Assembly (NCBI GenBank): GCA_029224185.1
Contig: CM055200.1
Span: 9,688,670-9,752,669, forward strand
DNA length: 64,000 bases
Direction: 5' to 3'
Source of the DNA: Karalla daura
Taxonomy: Eukaryota; Chordata; Actinopteri; Chaetodontiformes; Leiognathidae
Both the position numbers and the translations under genes were made by a program. The notes under the pieces are model-generated. The model made no database searches. It was not told the origin of the DNA and was given only the letters and a program-made list of their open reading frames with translations. Within the stretch, counting starts at the first letter, position 1. Every line of letters starts with the position of its first letter. Below, piece by piece: positions 28,977 to 39,229 of this stretch.

Positions 28977-29464
28977 ATCAATGATTCCTAATCCACTCAA
29001 CAAGCAGCTGAGATAATTATGCATTTCATAAATGATTAGCAAAATACAGGAATATTTAATCCCTCTTTGCATTGATGTTCTTTAAACAGCTCTTAGGTAC
29101 ACCAGGGCACATGATGAGCATCAAATTGGCCTTTCTGCTGGAAAATAGCATATTTGTGGCAAAAGCCATGTCTGAATGTGACACACTTTTTTCATCACCG
29201 CCGGCATTAAAATGAGGTTTTTAACATATTCATAATTGAAAATGGTAACTATTTACAAACAGATGGAGAGGCTTAGAGACATTATCGGAATAAATTCAAA
29301 TTGAAGGGCTTAGCAGTCAGGTGAGCCATCGACACCGGTGGATTTGGATTCACTTATTTTTGATGAACCGTGATGGAGGTTTCTCATGAGCCCAATTTGC
29401 TGCTTTGTTCACCGACAGAGACTCTGATTTACCTCATCATGTGAACTACTTCAACAAGTCCTCC

Positions 29465-29474
29465 GTGTGTGTGT

Positions 29475-29505
<31 letters not shown>

Positions 29506-29508
29506 AGT
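29465..29508. repeat. GT dinucleotide repeat
   Basis: About 21 units with one AT interruption. Confidence 0.95.
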
Positions 29509-31070
29509 GAGCGGGGTGCAGCACTGATAACGGCCAGCGTCCCTCCTCTCCAGCTGCTGCCAAGTTAACTGTGTGGGAGCAGTGAGGCAGCTTGTGTGAA
29601 TCACACACCTTGACTGACTTGAATAAAAACCATCTCTCACACCTTAAGGCTTAGAATAACTAACACGGCAGAGATCAACTAAATTAGTCATTTTAATATC
29701 GAGAAATCACGGTACAGTACCGACTGTGTACATCACAAAAGGTCATGAGAGTCAAATTGCCAATCAGAGATGTCAGCTCTGTTTAATGTCATCTGGGTAA
29801 CCTTTTGTGGTTGATACGACACAAAAATTAGACAATACTTCAGCATTTCTCCATCACAGACCTTGACCTTTGTTGTCACTTTGACTGTGCAGAAATTATC
29901 AACGTATCATCGCCTCAGAGAAGTATAAGAGCTAACGTCCATTAAAACACTGTTTCTTACATGGCTAAAAACAAACAGGAAAAGAGGTGGCGAACACGCT
30001 ACAGCTGCCGTGCACGCAACATCTGGAAGGAGCGTTAACCCATGTGAAGATGTAGTGTGTGGAGATAAGAAAGTGTCAGCAGCGTGTCCTGGAGCAGAGG
30101 AAGAAGACATAGAAGAAGAGGGATGATGACAGTGGCGAGTCTGACCCGAGCGAGGAACCACTCCAGGGAAGGAGGAGGACCAGATACCTTCAGCAGGCGC
30201 TGGGGACTCCGAGCAGCTCCCTCTTTTTTTTTTTTTTTTACTGGCATAAAGAGTCAGAAGATAAGCAAGAAAACAAACTGGAATCCTCCTCCACATGGAG
30301 GATCGTGTACTCCTGCAATGCCTTTTCAACTCGCCATTCCTATGGAGGCGTTGACATCCAACAACTGGCAGTTATCATCTCACCTGACAAGTCATCCATA
30401 GTTTAATCTGTGAAACGTGTCACTCCAGGAGGCAGATGCTCTCACTTCCTTGGCCTTTAGCGCAGTGAATACAAAGGTCATCTATTTGGGTGAACGTTAC
30501 CCAAAGATGAGAAAACATTATCTTTTTACTTGTGACCTTACTGACATTACAAGGCCCATGAAACATTTAGGCTCAACAGTGCAGCTTCTCGCCGGCAATC
30601 GCTGGAGCTAATTATAGGAACAACACAGGCAGCACCTGGTTTCTTTTCTTTTAAGGGACGTTTGTTCTGCGAGGAAACAGATTAATTTAGGAAGCGCCAC
30701 AACACTTAAACATGTGCTATGTCCAGTGGGGGACGGCCAGATGGGCCGAGACATGAAAAATGATAGTTCATAGGAAACAGTTGGCGGGGGATTTCTATTT
30801 ATTTTCTACAGATTAATTTTTCAGACAAAGATTATTCATTCATACAGGATATGGCTTAGTTTATGACTTGATTTAACTTTTAGCACAGCAAAGACAGATA
30901 CTGTTGCAATGGTGCTCCTGTTATTTATAGAGCATTTGCATAATTGCATTAATAAACCTTTTTTGTTGTAGTTTTTGTTGTCTGTTGTGTGTCTCTTCAA
31001 TATTTCGATTACTGTCCTCTTTGTTGATGCAACGCCAAACATTTCTCCCTCTGTGGGACAAATTAAGTTA

Positions 31071-31180
31071 TATCGTGTCGTGTCATGTCCTGGCGTATTG
31101 TGTCATATTGTATCACATCATAATGTTCTGTATTATAATTTATCATATGATACAGTATCGTAACATAGCGCATCGTATCA
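31071..31180. repeat. Degenerate pentanucleotide array, 22 units in unbroken register
   Basis: The 110 nt divide exactly into 22 five-base units (TATCG, TGTCG, TGTCA, TGTCC, TATTG, TATCA and similar). T is at position 1 in 20 of 22 units, and no indel disturbs the register despite many substitutions. The consensus is about TATCA/TATCG. Confidence 0.8.
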
Positions 31181-31813
31181 CCTGGTAAATGGAGAACTTG
31201 ACTATAGTGTAACAATGTATGCACATGGAACAAAAATCGAAGTTGAGATTGTGTGGCTGGGAGCACACAAACATATAACAAATTTCAGGTCCCATTTAAT
31301 GTTTTTTTTTCTACTTGTGCAATATATAAAAAGATTGACAGATCTGGGTTATTTATGTGGTCAACTTTATTGATGGTTAGACTTTGAGACAAAGCTGAGA
31401 GTTCATTGGCTCTCTCTCACTTGTTGCAAATTGCAATTAAATAAAGGTAACACAAAGTCTGAGCAATCAATTATCATCTTCCACATCAAAAATGTATTTA
31501 TATCAGTTCCAGGGTCTCAGTTTTCAGCTACACTTGGGTGTCCTGACCGGGAGAGCAAACTTTAATTTTACCGTGTTCAGGTCTGACTTCTCTGTATTGT
31601 GTTGAATGTGCATCTGTGTGGAGAGGAAAATGCTAATTCGACACCTAATATAAGCAAATTGCTATAAAACTGTGTAGACTGAGTAGCTGTGTGGGATGTT
31701 TATCTCTGTAGGAACTGGTAATAAGCTGCTTCCATTCTGCTCCCAGCTTTGAACACTGGTAAATGTAATGATACATCCCACTCATTTTTGTCTGTAGGGC
31801 TAAGGTAAGACTA

Positions 31814-31822
31814 CTGTGTGTG

Positions 31823-31877
<55 letters not shown>
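31814..31877. repeat. TG dinucleotide repeat
   Basis: About 25 uninterrupted TG units after a short imperfect TG/T stretch. Confidence 0.95.
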
Positions 31878-31879
<2 letters not shown>

Positions 31880-32728
31880 CATGCATGGTCTCTCCAAATG
31901 CAACATTTGTTTTAAATTCAAATGTCTCGCCGCAGTAGCATTTAAGATATACACATTTATATCCTGTTGGCTATGCAAATGCCGGTACACCATACTGTAC
32001 ATTCCAGCATATTAGCAAAATGCTAATGTGGAGAGACTCATTTACAGCATGTTTTACATTCATTACTTTAAATGACTTTAAATCATTCCACTGTAAAATG
32101 CATTTTCATTTCGCCTATGGTAGATTCTGTCTCCAACAGCAGGGTTTTATAAAGTAAAGTGCTCCATATGTTATATTTTCAATTGATAAAATAGCATTGA
32201 CAGGATTTGCAAATAAGCTACATACTTTCTGCAGCATTTTTCATCTTGGAATTTCCAACAGACTGTGGCATGGCAGAACCGGACCGAGGAACTGCACAAA
32301 AGCCAAAAGAGCACAACGTAATGCATGCGCCATGTGCTACAAAACCACCAATTTCTTTTGGACATTTGCAAGCTTTCTACATGGATTATACAAAGATATA
32401 AAGGAGTTTGAAATGGCCTAACCTCTGTTCTGCCGTTCCCAATTCATTCAGAGCTGACAGTTTTCCCTCTCTCGGTGAACATGCTCTTGTCATTAGCATG
32501 CCTCTGAACTTTGCCTCACAATGTCTCTTCTGGACAGTTCTGATGAATTATTTCATCCTGTATGAGGCTGACTGCAGGGCATACACATGTGGGCGCTTCC
32601 TCTGGCCTGGGTAGAGCCTTTCCATACTGGGGCAGGACGGACACCTGTTCACCTGCCCTCGGAGCATGACCTGCGAGCGTGCTGCTGACATTAAACTGCA
32701 CATGTAAGAATGCACTAATTTAGAGGAC

Positions 32729-32749
32729 GGCAGGCAGGCAGGCAGGCAG
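32729..32749. repeat. GGCA tetranucleotide repeat
   Basis: Five GGCA units. Confidence 0.9.
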
Positions 32750-33210
32750 CAAGGCCACCATCTGCATTCAAATTCTTGCTCTCACAGAAAAAAGAAAATA
32801 TTCTCATTAACCAACCTCATGCTTGACGACACCATAGTCTAAATATAACATGTTACTGCGACAAAGTGCTGTAAACACTTAATGGACAGCGGAAAGACAG
32901 CGTGCTGATGTTTGGAAGAAAGAAACAACAGTCTAGAAGATTCACACAGTTTTGTTCGTTTACATAGCTATATATCGTATTTGTTCTGCATGTACAGAAA
33001 CAAGAAGGGAAATGGAGGAAAAACAGCTTTGTGTGTATGATGTGAGTGAGATTTAAGAAACATGTTTCATGTTTTTTAAATAAAGTCTAAAGCACAGCAG
33101 TTTTTTCTTTGGGTTGAATCAATGCTGTATGGGACAAACTGTGTCTCTTGACCATCTTATACAGTAATGTATTTTAGATGGTAGGCACACTGAGAACCTA
33201 TGAAAGCAGA

Positions 33211-33474
33211 TACAGAGATTCCTCGACTTACAAACACCATATTGTACAGAAAATTCAGAATATGAATTGGGCTTTGAAGACATTTTTGTCCCATTTAACG
33301 AAAAAATATTCAAAATATGAAAACAAAATTGCATTTTGAATATTTAGGTGTCTACCTAGAAGTTTCTGCCTGGTCCTTTTTACACTTATAAACAGTTGTA
33401 TATTTTAATATTATATTAAAACAGGTACGAAAACCCCAGCATGAATTAATTTTGCATCTCGAGGTTCTGCTGTA
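33211..33474. mobile_element. Tc1/mariner-superfamily MITE (Tigger/pogo-like), TA-flanked
   Basis: A TA at 33211-33212 precedes CAGAGATTCCTCGACTTAC, and the right end GAGGTTCTGCTG is followed by TA at 33473-33474. The ends are imperfect inverted repeats sharing the CCTCGA core and flanking CAG. The 260-bp AT-rich interior has no transposase. A CCTCGACTTACAAAC terminus resembles pogo/Tigger-type elements as I recall them. Confidence 0.55.
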
Positions 33475-33577
33475 CAGTAGTTAGATTGAGAATAACTGTA
33501 AACGATCATGCAAACCCTTTGGATCAACGAAACTCACCTCAAATGCACTGAAGCTCAATTTCAATGTTAATTTACAG

Positions 33578-33925
33578 TATTTCCATCCATCCATCATCTT
33601 ACCCCTGTTTATACCTTAATGGTGTCACAAGGGTTTGCTGTAGGGTTTCCCAGCACACAGAGGGTGAAGGCAGGAAATACACCCTGGACAGGTCATCAGT
33701 CCGTCACAGGGAACACACAAACACCATTCAGTCTCACACTCAATTTAAAGTCTCCAATTGGCCTAAATATGCATAATTTTTCGCTGTGAAATTCAGCGAA
33801 AACCCACACAGACACAAGGAGATCTTGCAAATCCCACACAGATAAACACTTCATCCAACCAGGATTCGAACCCGGGACCTTCTAGCTGTGAGGTGACAGC
33901 TCTGAACCACCAAGTTACCGTGTTA
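33578..33925 (-). repeat. tRNA-derived SINE-like element with intact B box
   Basis: Read on the minus strand, the head has a tRNA-like A-box region followed by a perfect Pol III B box, GGTTCGAATCC (33862-33872 on the plus strand as GGATTCGAACC). The 3' tail reads gatgatggatggatgg. Internal phrases such as ACACCCTGGACAGGTC match the common teleost repeat also found at 39395 and 56985. Family name not assigned. Confidence 0.65.
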
Positions 33926-34069
33926 ATGCTGTAAAATCTCCCACTGGTAACATTCAAACCTGCCAAAGCCACAGTTCTGCTCTCCAGGGAAATAGAAACA
34001 ATACATTTTCCAGGTCAAGGGAGCCTGACATCCCACTGCGCAGTCACTTTTTCCAGCTGTTTCCTACTG

Positions 34070-34265
34070 TACGAGATCCCAGGATGCTTCCAGGGAAGAT
34101 GAGATATGAAATCCCTGCAGTCTGAGCTGACACTGCTGCTGAGGTCTCCTCCCTGTTGGACATGCTTGAAATATCTTCTGCTGGAGTTCTCTAGAACATA
34201 TTCTGCTTAGGTGCCTGAGCAACTCGCATCCAAAGGGTGAGCTTTTGATGTGAAGCAGGTCGGCC
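34070..34265. repeat. Second common teleost interspersed repeat, decayed
   Basis: The order GAGGTCTCCTCCCTGTTGGA, CATGCTTGAA, GGTGCCTGAGCAACTCGCAT and GATGTGAAGCAGGTCGGCC follows a repeat seen across fish genomes whose consensus I recall only approximately. No ORF survives. Confidence 0.45.
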
Positions 34266-34299
34266 GGGGAACATTTCAGGACAGACCGATTGTCCAAGA

Positions 34300-36880
34300 T
34301 GGCAACAGCATCATTACCACTGTGTTATTACTGCCTTACATTTGTACATTTGAGATTATTGCATTAAGGCTAGTTTCTGGCAGACCATTGATGGACTGCA
34401 AAGAGGACTGTGAAAGCCCATCAGAGCTGAATCACTTGCAAAAGGTTCAAAGCAGAACTAGACACTCTTCAGTCCTCATCTGCTCTCACAGCTTCTGGCT
34501 GAAAAGGTCTCAAAAAGAATGCAACAATGCAGGAAGAACTGCCTCCTGCATCAAGATGTTTGTGCTAATTAGTTCTTTGGACTGGATCTGAAATTCATCT
34601 CAGCAAATCCATCTGAGAAATAGCAGCTTCAGATTGTGACAAGCCTTTGTTTTGAAAAAAAAAAAGAAAAAGAAAAGGCCGTTAAACACAGGACTCATTG
34701 ACCAGTGAGTTGTGCATGTTTTCCTGGTTTCATTTGACTCATTTTAAGGTTACAAGGTAGAAATCAAGGCCTTTAGGGAGTCACCGGTTTGACATGTTAC
34801 CCCAGCTTAGCAGCCCTTTTTAGCTCTGCTCGTCACGCTGCAGTCGCACATCTGCACCTATATATCAAAGCTGCGCACAAAAAACATTCCTGAGAGCAAA
34901 GCAGAGGTGATTTGTGTGCCTCTCTCCTTCTTTTTTTATTAAAATTCATCTGTGATCTGACTGCTCACTCGGCTAAAAGCTATACCTTTTAAATCAGTCA
35001 TCCATCCAGAACTTAGACCTGCACCACATTAAGACCAGCACTGACATCACAACTGTTTCCCCTCTCCCTGCTGTGCCTCATGCCTCTTTCATATATTTTC
35101 TCTTGTCCTCAACAGATGGACAATCTTGCAGCCAGAGATTTTTTAAAGTGTTTAATAAATGTAATACAACCTATCTAGTGCTGAAGAAAGGGACCTAAAC
35201 CAAAACCATGTGCAGAGAGTGGATGGCGGCCGTTAGGGGCTACAGCTAATATAGTTCAACATGTGGGTCTGGCCATGCAGGCAGGTTCACTTGCACGTCG
35301 GACAGTTTATGACCTTCAGGGCTGTTCACCCAGAGAGCCTGGGCCCTAACATTACTACGCTCTAATTTATAGCTTAACGTTTTGTTTTTAAATGCACCGA
35401 TGTATTCTGCGCTAGAGGAGAGTAATAAAAGGACACAGGTGATGTTGGAATGCAGCGTCTTTCATGTTTCATCTCACAGAGGAGCAGTACAGTGCTATTA
35501 TGTTCCTGTAGAGCGTAATTTATGAAAGTGTTTGACTTATTGTCAAATTAAGGAAGAGTGTCATGACCTGGGTGGTGTTTGCATGCCTCTGGTTATTTCA
35601 GTCAGCTGAACCTGATGCTGTTAAAGGCAACAGATAATCACGTTTTCCTAAACAGGAATGCAAGCAGTCATGTAGCCAGATAAATCACAAATTCAGACCC
35701 AGATTGTAAGACTGGGACGTTTTATCAGATTGTGTCTGCTGGCCATTGTAATATCATTCATTGCGGCATCATTATGTACAAACTGCAACCAAACTCTGTA
35801 AACCCACAAAACTGTAATGTAAACTGTTTAAGAAGTGGGTAGCTGAGATAAAATTTGCTGTGAATTGCCAAATCTTTTTGCAACATCAATAAATGTGTCA
35901 AATCAAGGAACGATTTCTGGATGAAACATCTGGTTTCATTCAATTGAGTAAATTAAACACTTGAAAAATCTTTAACAGACACTTCATCACAATAATGCTA
36001 AAATACATATAGAAAAATAAAGCATCTTGACTTACTTGAGCCAGGAAAAAGAGATAGCTAATGAAATTATAATGTATTGTGGCTCACAGATTGATATCAC
36101 CTACAGTTTACATAATCATATACGTTATATGCCTGGCAATGTGTGTAAAATTGCATCCATTGCTCTTCAGCCGAATGGAGCAGCCATGGAAAACGCGAGG
36201 GATGGATGTGGCCATGTCTTGGATTTTTTCAGACTTTATATGTATTGATGATATTTTTTATCATCATGTATTCAGAATTACTGTTCTGACCCGTATAATT
36301 AAAAATTATTTGTCTGGTGAGATAAATAGTCCTTAAAATGCAAACTGTGAAACATTCATCACAATGCTTAATATATTCTATACATTTATAACATGATGGC
36401 GTTATTCGCGGACTGTTTAAGCCAACACTGTAAAACAGTAAAACATGAGGGTGAGATCTTCAAATATATTAAATTCTATCTGCCTCACTTTGTCGTACAG
36501 CCCTAATATTTCACTATAAGCCTCAGCATTTCATTCAAAGATGTACTCTAGATAAGTGCAATAATCTCAGTTTGATGGATGGCCCAGCCGGGGCCTGGGG
36601 CCAGTGGTGTGTACACACTGCACCGGTTGTGGCAGGACGATAAAACCAACACAGGCAGGTGTGTTTGCTTAAGATGCACTCGTCAAGTGGGGTGACAAGC
36701 ATGTCTGTGTTCATTCAAGTGAACCCCTTATCTGCACCTCCTTGTCCCACTCATGAGACAAAAGCACTTCCCATGTTTGTATGATTTACCTCTCAAATAA
36801 AGTACACCCACAAGCATGTGTGTACTCACGCTCACACACATACATGACCATATCTACCAGGCTACCAGTGTAGCTTAGCA
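34300..36880. other. Intergenic, low repeat
   Basis: No gene recognised. The stretch 35400-35960 is free of simple repeats and could be conserved non-coding DNA; this is only an impression. Confidence 0.5.
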
Positions 36881-36889
36881 CCGATTTTA

Positions 36890-37190
36890 AAATGTTGTTG
36901 CTTGTTTTTAAAGCTATAATGGGCAGGCACACCAATATTATGTTGTCCTGCTGCACTTGGCCAGGGCCAGGACAAGGGTGCTTAGGTCAGGCATCTATTG
37001 CTGGATATCCCTAAGATTGGCAAGACGACCAGAGGTGACCGAGTCTTTGGGGTACCAGCCCCTCGGCTTACAGTCACATCTTCTCTGACCCTGGAGAAAC
37101 TCACCTCTTCTTCTTGTCTGCTTTTAATAAAGGTTGTGCAGGCCTCCTGTACTGTGTACATAGTGAGAGGAGCTGCTTAGTACTGCTCTT
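36890..37190 (+). pseudogene. Decayed C-terminal fragment of a non-LTR retrotransposon reverse transcriptase
   Basis: Around 36995-37070 the translation LLDIPKIGKTTRGDRVFGVP then APRL follows the pattern at the end of many fish LINE reverse transcriptases (LLxVPKxRxxTxGxRAFxVxAPRLWN). Upstream, FKAIMG recalls the FKALHGLAP segment of the same region, in a different frame and with stops. There is no complete ORF. It ends about 550 bp before the rab11fip2 promoter element. The family is not assigned. Confidence 0.5.
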
Positions 37191-37744
37191 GAGTACTACA
37201 TTATGTATATTTTATTTTATATTTATTGTTTCATGTTCATTTTTTTATATGTACATTATATCGAGGTGTTCTTTTAATGATGTGGTATGGTTAAGTTCAG
37301 GTGAGCTTCTTGCGTCAATCTGCATCTGAAACTTTATTTTTTACAATCCTAATCACGTGAATTACTGTTGAGGCTGTATCACATGGATCTTGGTTTTGTT
37401 GTCACTGTTGGTTATGTTGTTGCTTTTGTTGCTGCTGCTATTGCTGTTGTTGTTGTCACTACTCTTTACTTTCTATTTGCTGTAGGTTAGGCAGTCTGGT
37501 TCAGTTCCTCCAGTTTATCCAATAATGCTATAGATGGCATTCATAAAACAAATGATATCAAGGGGGCACTCGATTCCACCTCTTGTAGAACAAATGTTTC
37601 GTATTATGAAGGCTTTTTTTAATTAAAAAAAAGAAAGAAAAAGAAACCCTTTCACACAGTATCGTATGCACGCCGTTATTATTCCTTTCTTTTGTTTTGC
37701 TAGGATTTTTTTTTTTAGCAGCTTGACCTCTGACTGGGGTGATG
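37191..37744. other. Region immediately upstream of the rab11fip2 promoter
   Basis: AT-rich with short GTT/GCT repeats at 37400-37460 and an A/T-run at 37613-37645. No gene recognised. Confidence 0.6.
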
Positions 37745-37758
37745 CGGAAGTGACGTCA
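37745..37758 (+). promoter_or_regulatory. Composite ETS/CRE promoter element of rab11fip2
   Basis: The sequence CGGAAGTGACGTCA joins an ETS core (CGGAAG, GABPA/ELK type) to a perfect palindromic cAMP response element (TGACGTCA). Such composites typically sit within about 50 bp of the start site of TATA-less housekeeping genes. Here it lies about 190 bp before a strong splice donor, so transcription of rab11fip2 probably starts between about 37760 and 37790. The start site itself is inferred. Confidence 0.65.
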
Positions 37759-37764
37759 GAGCAG

Positions 37765-37938
37765 GAAGCAGCTCTCCGCAGCTGGAGCGATGGAGACCAG
37801 TTGGAGCAGCAGCAACAGCACGAGCAGCAGGGCCGGCTGCTAACATCAGTCTGCCCCACAAACCACTGCATGAATGTATCCGTGAGGTCAGTCTCTGGAG
37901 AGTAATGTCCTCCTGGTGTCGGTGAAGATGACACCGAG
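37765..37938 (+). other. Probable non-coding first exon of rab11fip2 with short upstream ORFs
   Basis: Bounded on the left by the ETS/CRE element and on the right by the donor ACCGAG|GTAAGC. It contains ATGs at 37790 (17 codons, stop at 37841), 37870 (11 codons, stop at 37903), 37905 (6 codons, start overlapping the previous stop as TAATG) and 37928 (runs into the splice donor). No long ORF matches the family, so it is read as 5' UTR. The left boundary is a guess. Confidence 0.5.
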
Positions 37939-38636
37939 GTAAGCGACTGCGTGTGTGTGTGTGAGAGAGAGAGATGCTAACTCAGATGCTAACTGCAGGC
38001 GAGCTAACCTGCTTCTTAAACCAGTGTGACAGCAACAAAGCGCCGTTTAAAGCTAGTAGTTAGTGGCTCCTCGTTGTGTGTGAAGCTGCGTGAAAGACAG
38101 TGGAAGAGTCCGTGAAAAGGTTGCGCAAACCTGTGAAGTGGAGCCCACTAAAGTTAGTTAAATGTACTTCACATGGCTCTGTCACTTGGGTGTTATCTTG
38201 TTGAGTTTTGATTTTTTTTAAAAACTTAATATCAAAACGGCTCCCTGTTTACCACAGACACAAAGACTGTTAAGATGACTCATCTGTAGTTACTACACAG
38301 GACTGCAGTAAAGAAGTCGCCCTGACAACACCCAGATGCATTGTGTATGTCTAGGGGCTCAGTTTGTCACCATTATCATGCCTGAGTCACCAAATCGACG
38401 ACAATGGATTAATCACATTATCCACTGACACTGCAATATACTTGGATATGCTACACAGAATCATAGTGTAATTTCTCTGTCAGGCGCAATATTTCCTGTA
38501 ATAACTACAAAATCGTGCGTAGGTGCAGGTGACAGAGCACAGATGTCAGTTCCCTGCTCATCCTCATGAGTCATGTCATGCTTCTCGGAAAGACACTGAT
38601 TGCTATTCTGTTCCTCTCTGTGTCTTGTCTCTCCAG
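37939..38636 (+). other. Probable 5' UTR intron of rab11fip2
   Basis: A GTAAGC donor at 37939 and a strong acceptor at 38636 bound about 700 nt. The start is a short GT then GA repeat (37951-37975). I see no further gene or recognisable transposon inside it. Confidence 0.4.
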
Positions 38637-38876
38637 ATGACTCACCAGTGGCTTGGACATCTGTGATTTGACGGAAGATGAGGCTTGCTGAGTCTGTCAG
38701 ACGCGTCACTCTTTGTTCTGACTGCTACTGTAGGCGCATGAACCACACCGACATGGATGGCAAACTATAGTTAATCATGTTTGCTGCTTTTTGCACATCA
38801 CGCTCACCTAATACAGCTACTTAAATATCATCACGTTTTGTTTTGAATGGCTCTCAGTTGATGACCAGTGCTGACA
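38637..38876 (+). other. Probable 5' UTR part of the first coding exon
   Basis: The acceptor before 38637 has a long pyrimidine tract (ttcctctctgtgtcttgtct then ctccag). A second candidate acceptor at 38856-38857 (ggctctcag) lies closer to the start codon but has a poorer tract. If the first is used, about 240 nt of 5' UTR precede ATG 38877. An out-of-frame ATG at 38861 in poor context (TTG before it) overlaps the main start and would read past it. Confidence 0.4.
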
Positions 38877-39229
38877 ATGTCACTGGGCGAGCAGTCTCAG
38901 AAGTGGTTCCCAACCCATGTCCAAGCCACTGTTCTTCAAGCAACCGGTTTACAGCCCAAAGGCAAAAATGGCACCAATGATGCCTACACCATCATCCAAC
39001 TGGGCAAAGAGAAATACTCAACATCGGTGGCGGAGAAGACGCTTAACCCCGTCTGGAGAGAGGAAGCGTCCTTTGAGCTGCCAGGTTTACTTTTGGAAGG
39101 CAACCCTGAAGTGTATGAGCTCTGCCTCATAGTGATGCATCGCTCCCTGGTGGGGATCGACAAGTTTCTGGGTCAGAGGTCCATCAACCTGAACGAAATC
39201 TTTGACAACAAGGAGCGGAAGAAAACCGA
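38877..39229 (+). CDS. rab11fip2: rab11fip2 coding exon 1: C2 domain
   Basis: Encodes residues 1-117 plus two bases of codon 118. The sequence contains KWFPTHVQATVLQA, GTNDAYTIIQLGKEKYSTS, EKTLNPVWREEASFELPG and VMHRSLVGIDKFLGQ, which are near-identical to the C2 domain of RAB11FIP2. In the family this domain binds phosphatidic acid and phosphoinositides and directs the protein to the plasma membrane and endosomes. The donor at 39230 reads GTAAGT. Translation could start at GTG 38868 only by ignoring the ATG; I chose ATG 38877 (MSLGEQSQKW) because it aligns with the human start. Confidence 0.94.

Larger units (their letters stand above)
23476..31070. other. Intergenic, candidate regulatory DNA and simple repeats
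   Basis: No protein family recognised in any frame. It includes a C-rich tract at 23678-23710, a GC-rich patch at about 24100-24350 and a low-repeat block at 26849-27480 listed separately. The 178- and 189-codon ORFs at 23574 and 24098 lack any domain signature and are rejected. Confidence 0.6.
31181..33210. other. Intergenic, nothing beyond simple repeats
   Basis: Contains a GT repeat and a GGCA repeat (both listed) and otherwise AT-rich unremarkable sequence. No gene recognised. Confidence 0.65.

Noticed and set aside
33862..33925. tRNA gene on the minus strand
   Set aside because: Only the A/B-box region is tRNA-like; there is no anticodon or acceptor stem pairing, and it is the head of a SINE-like repeat.
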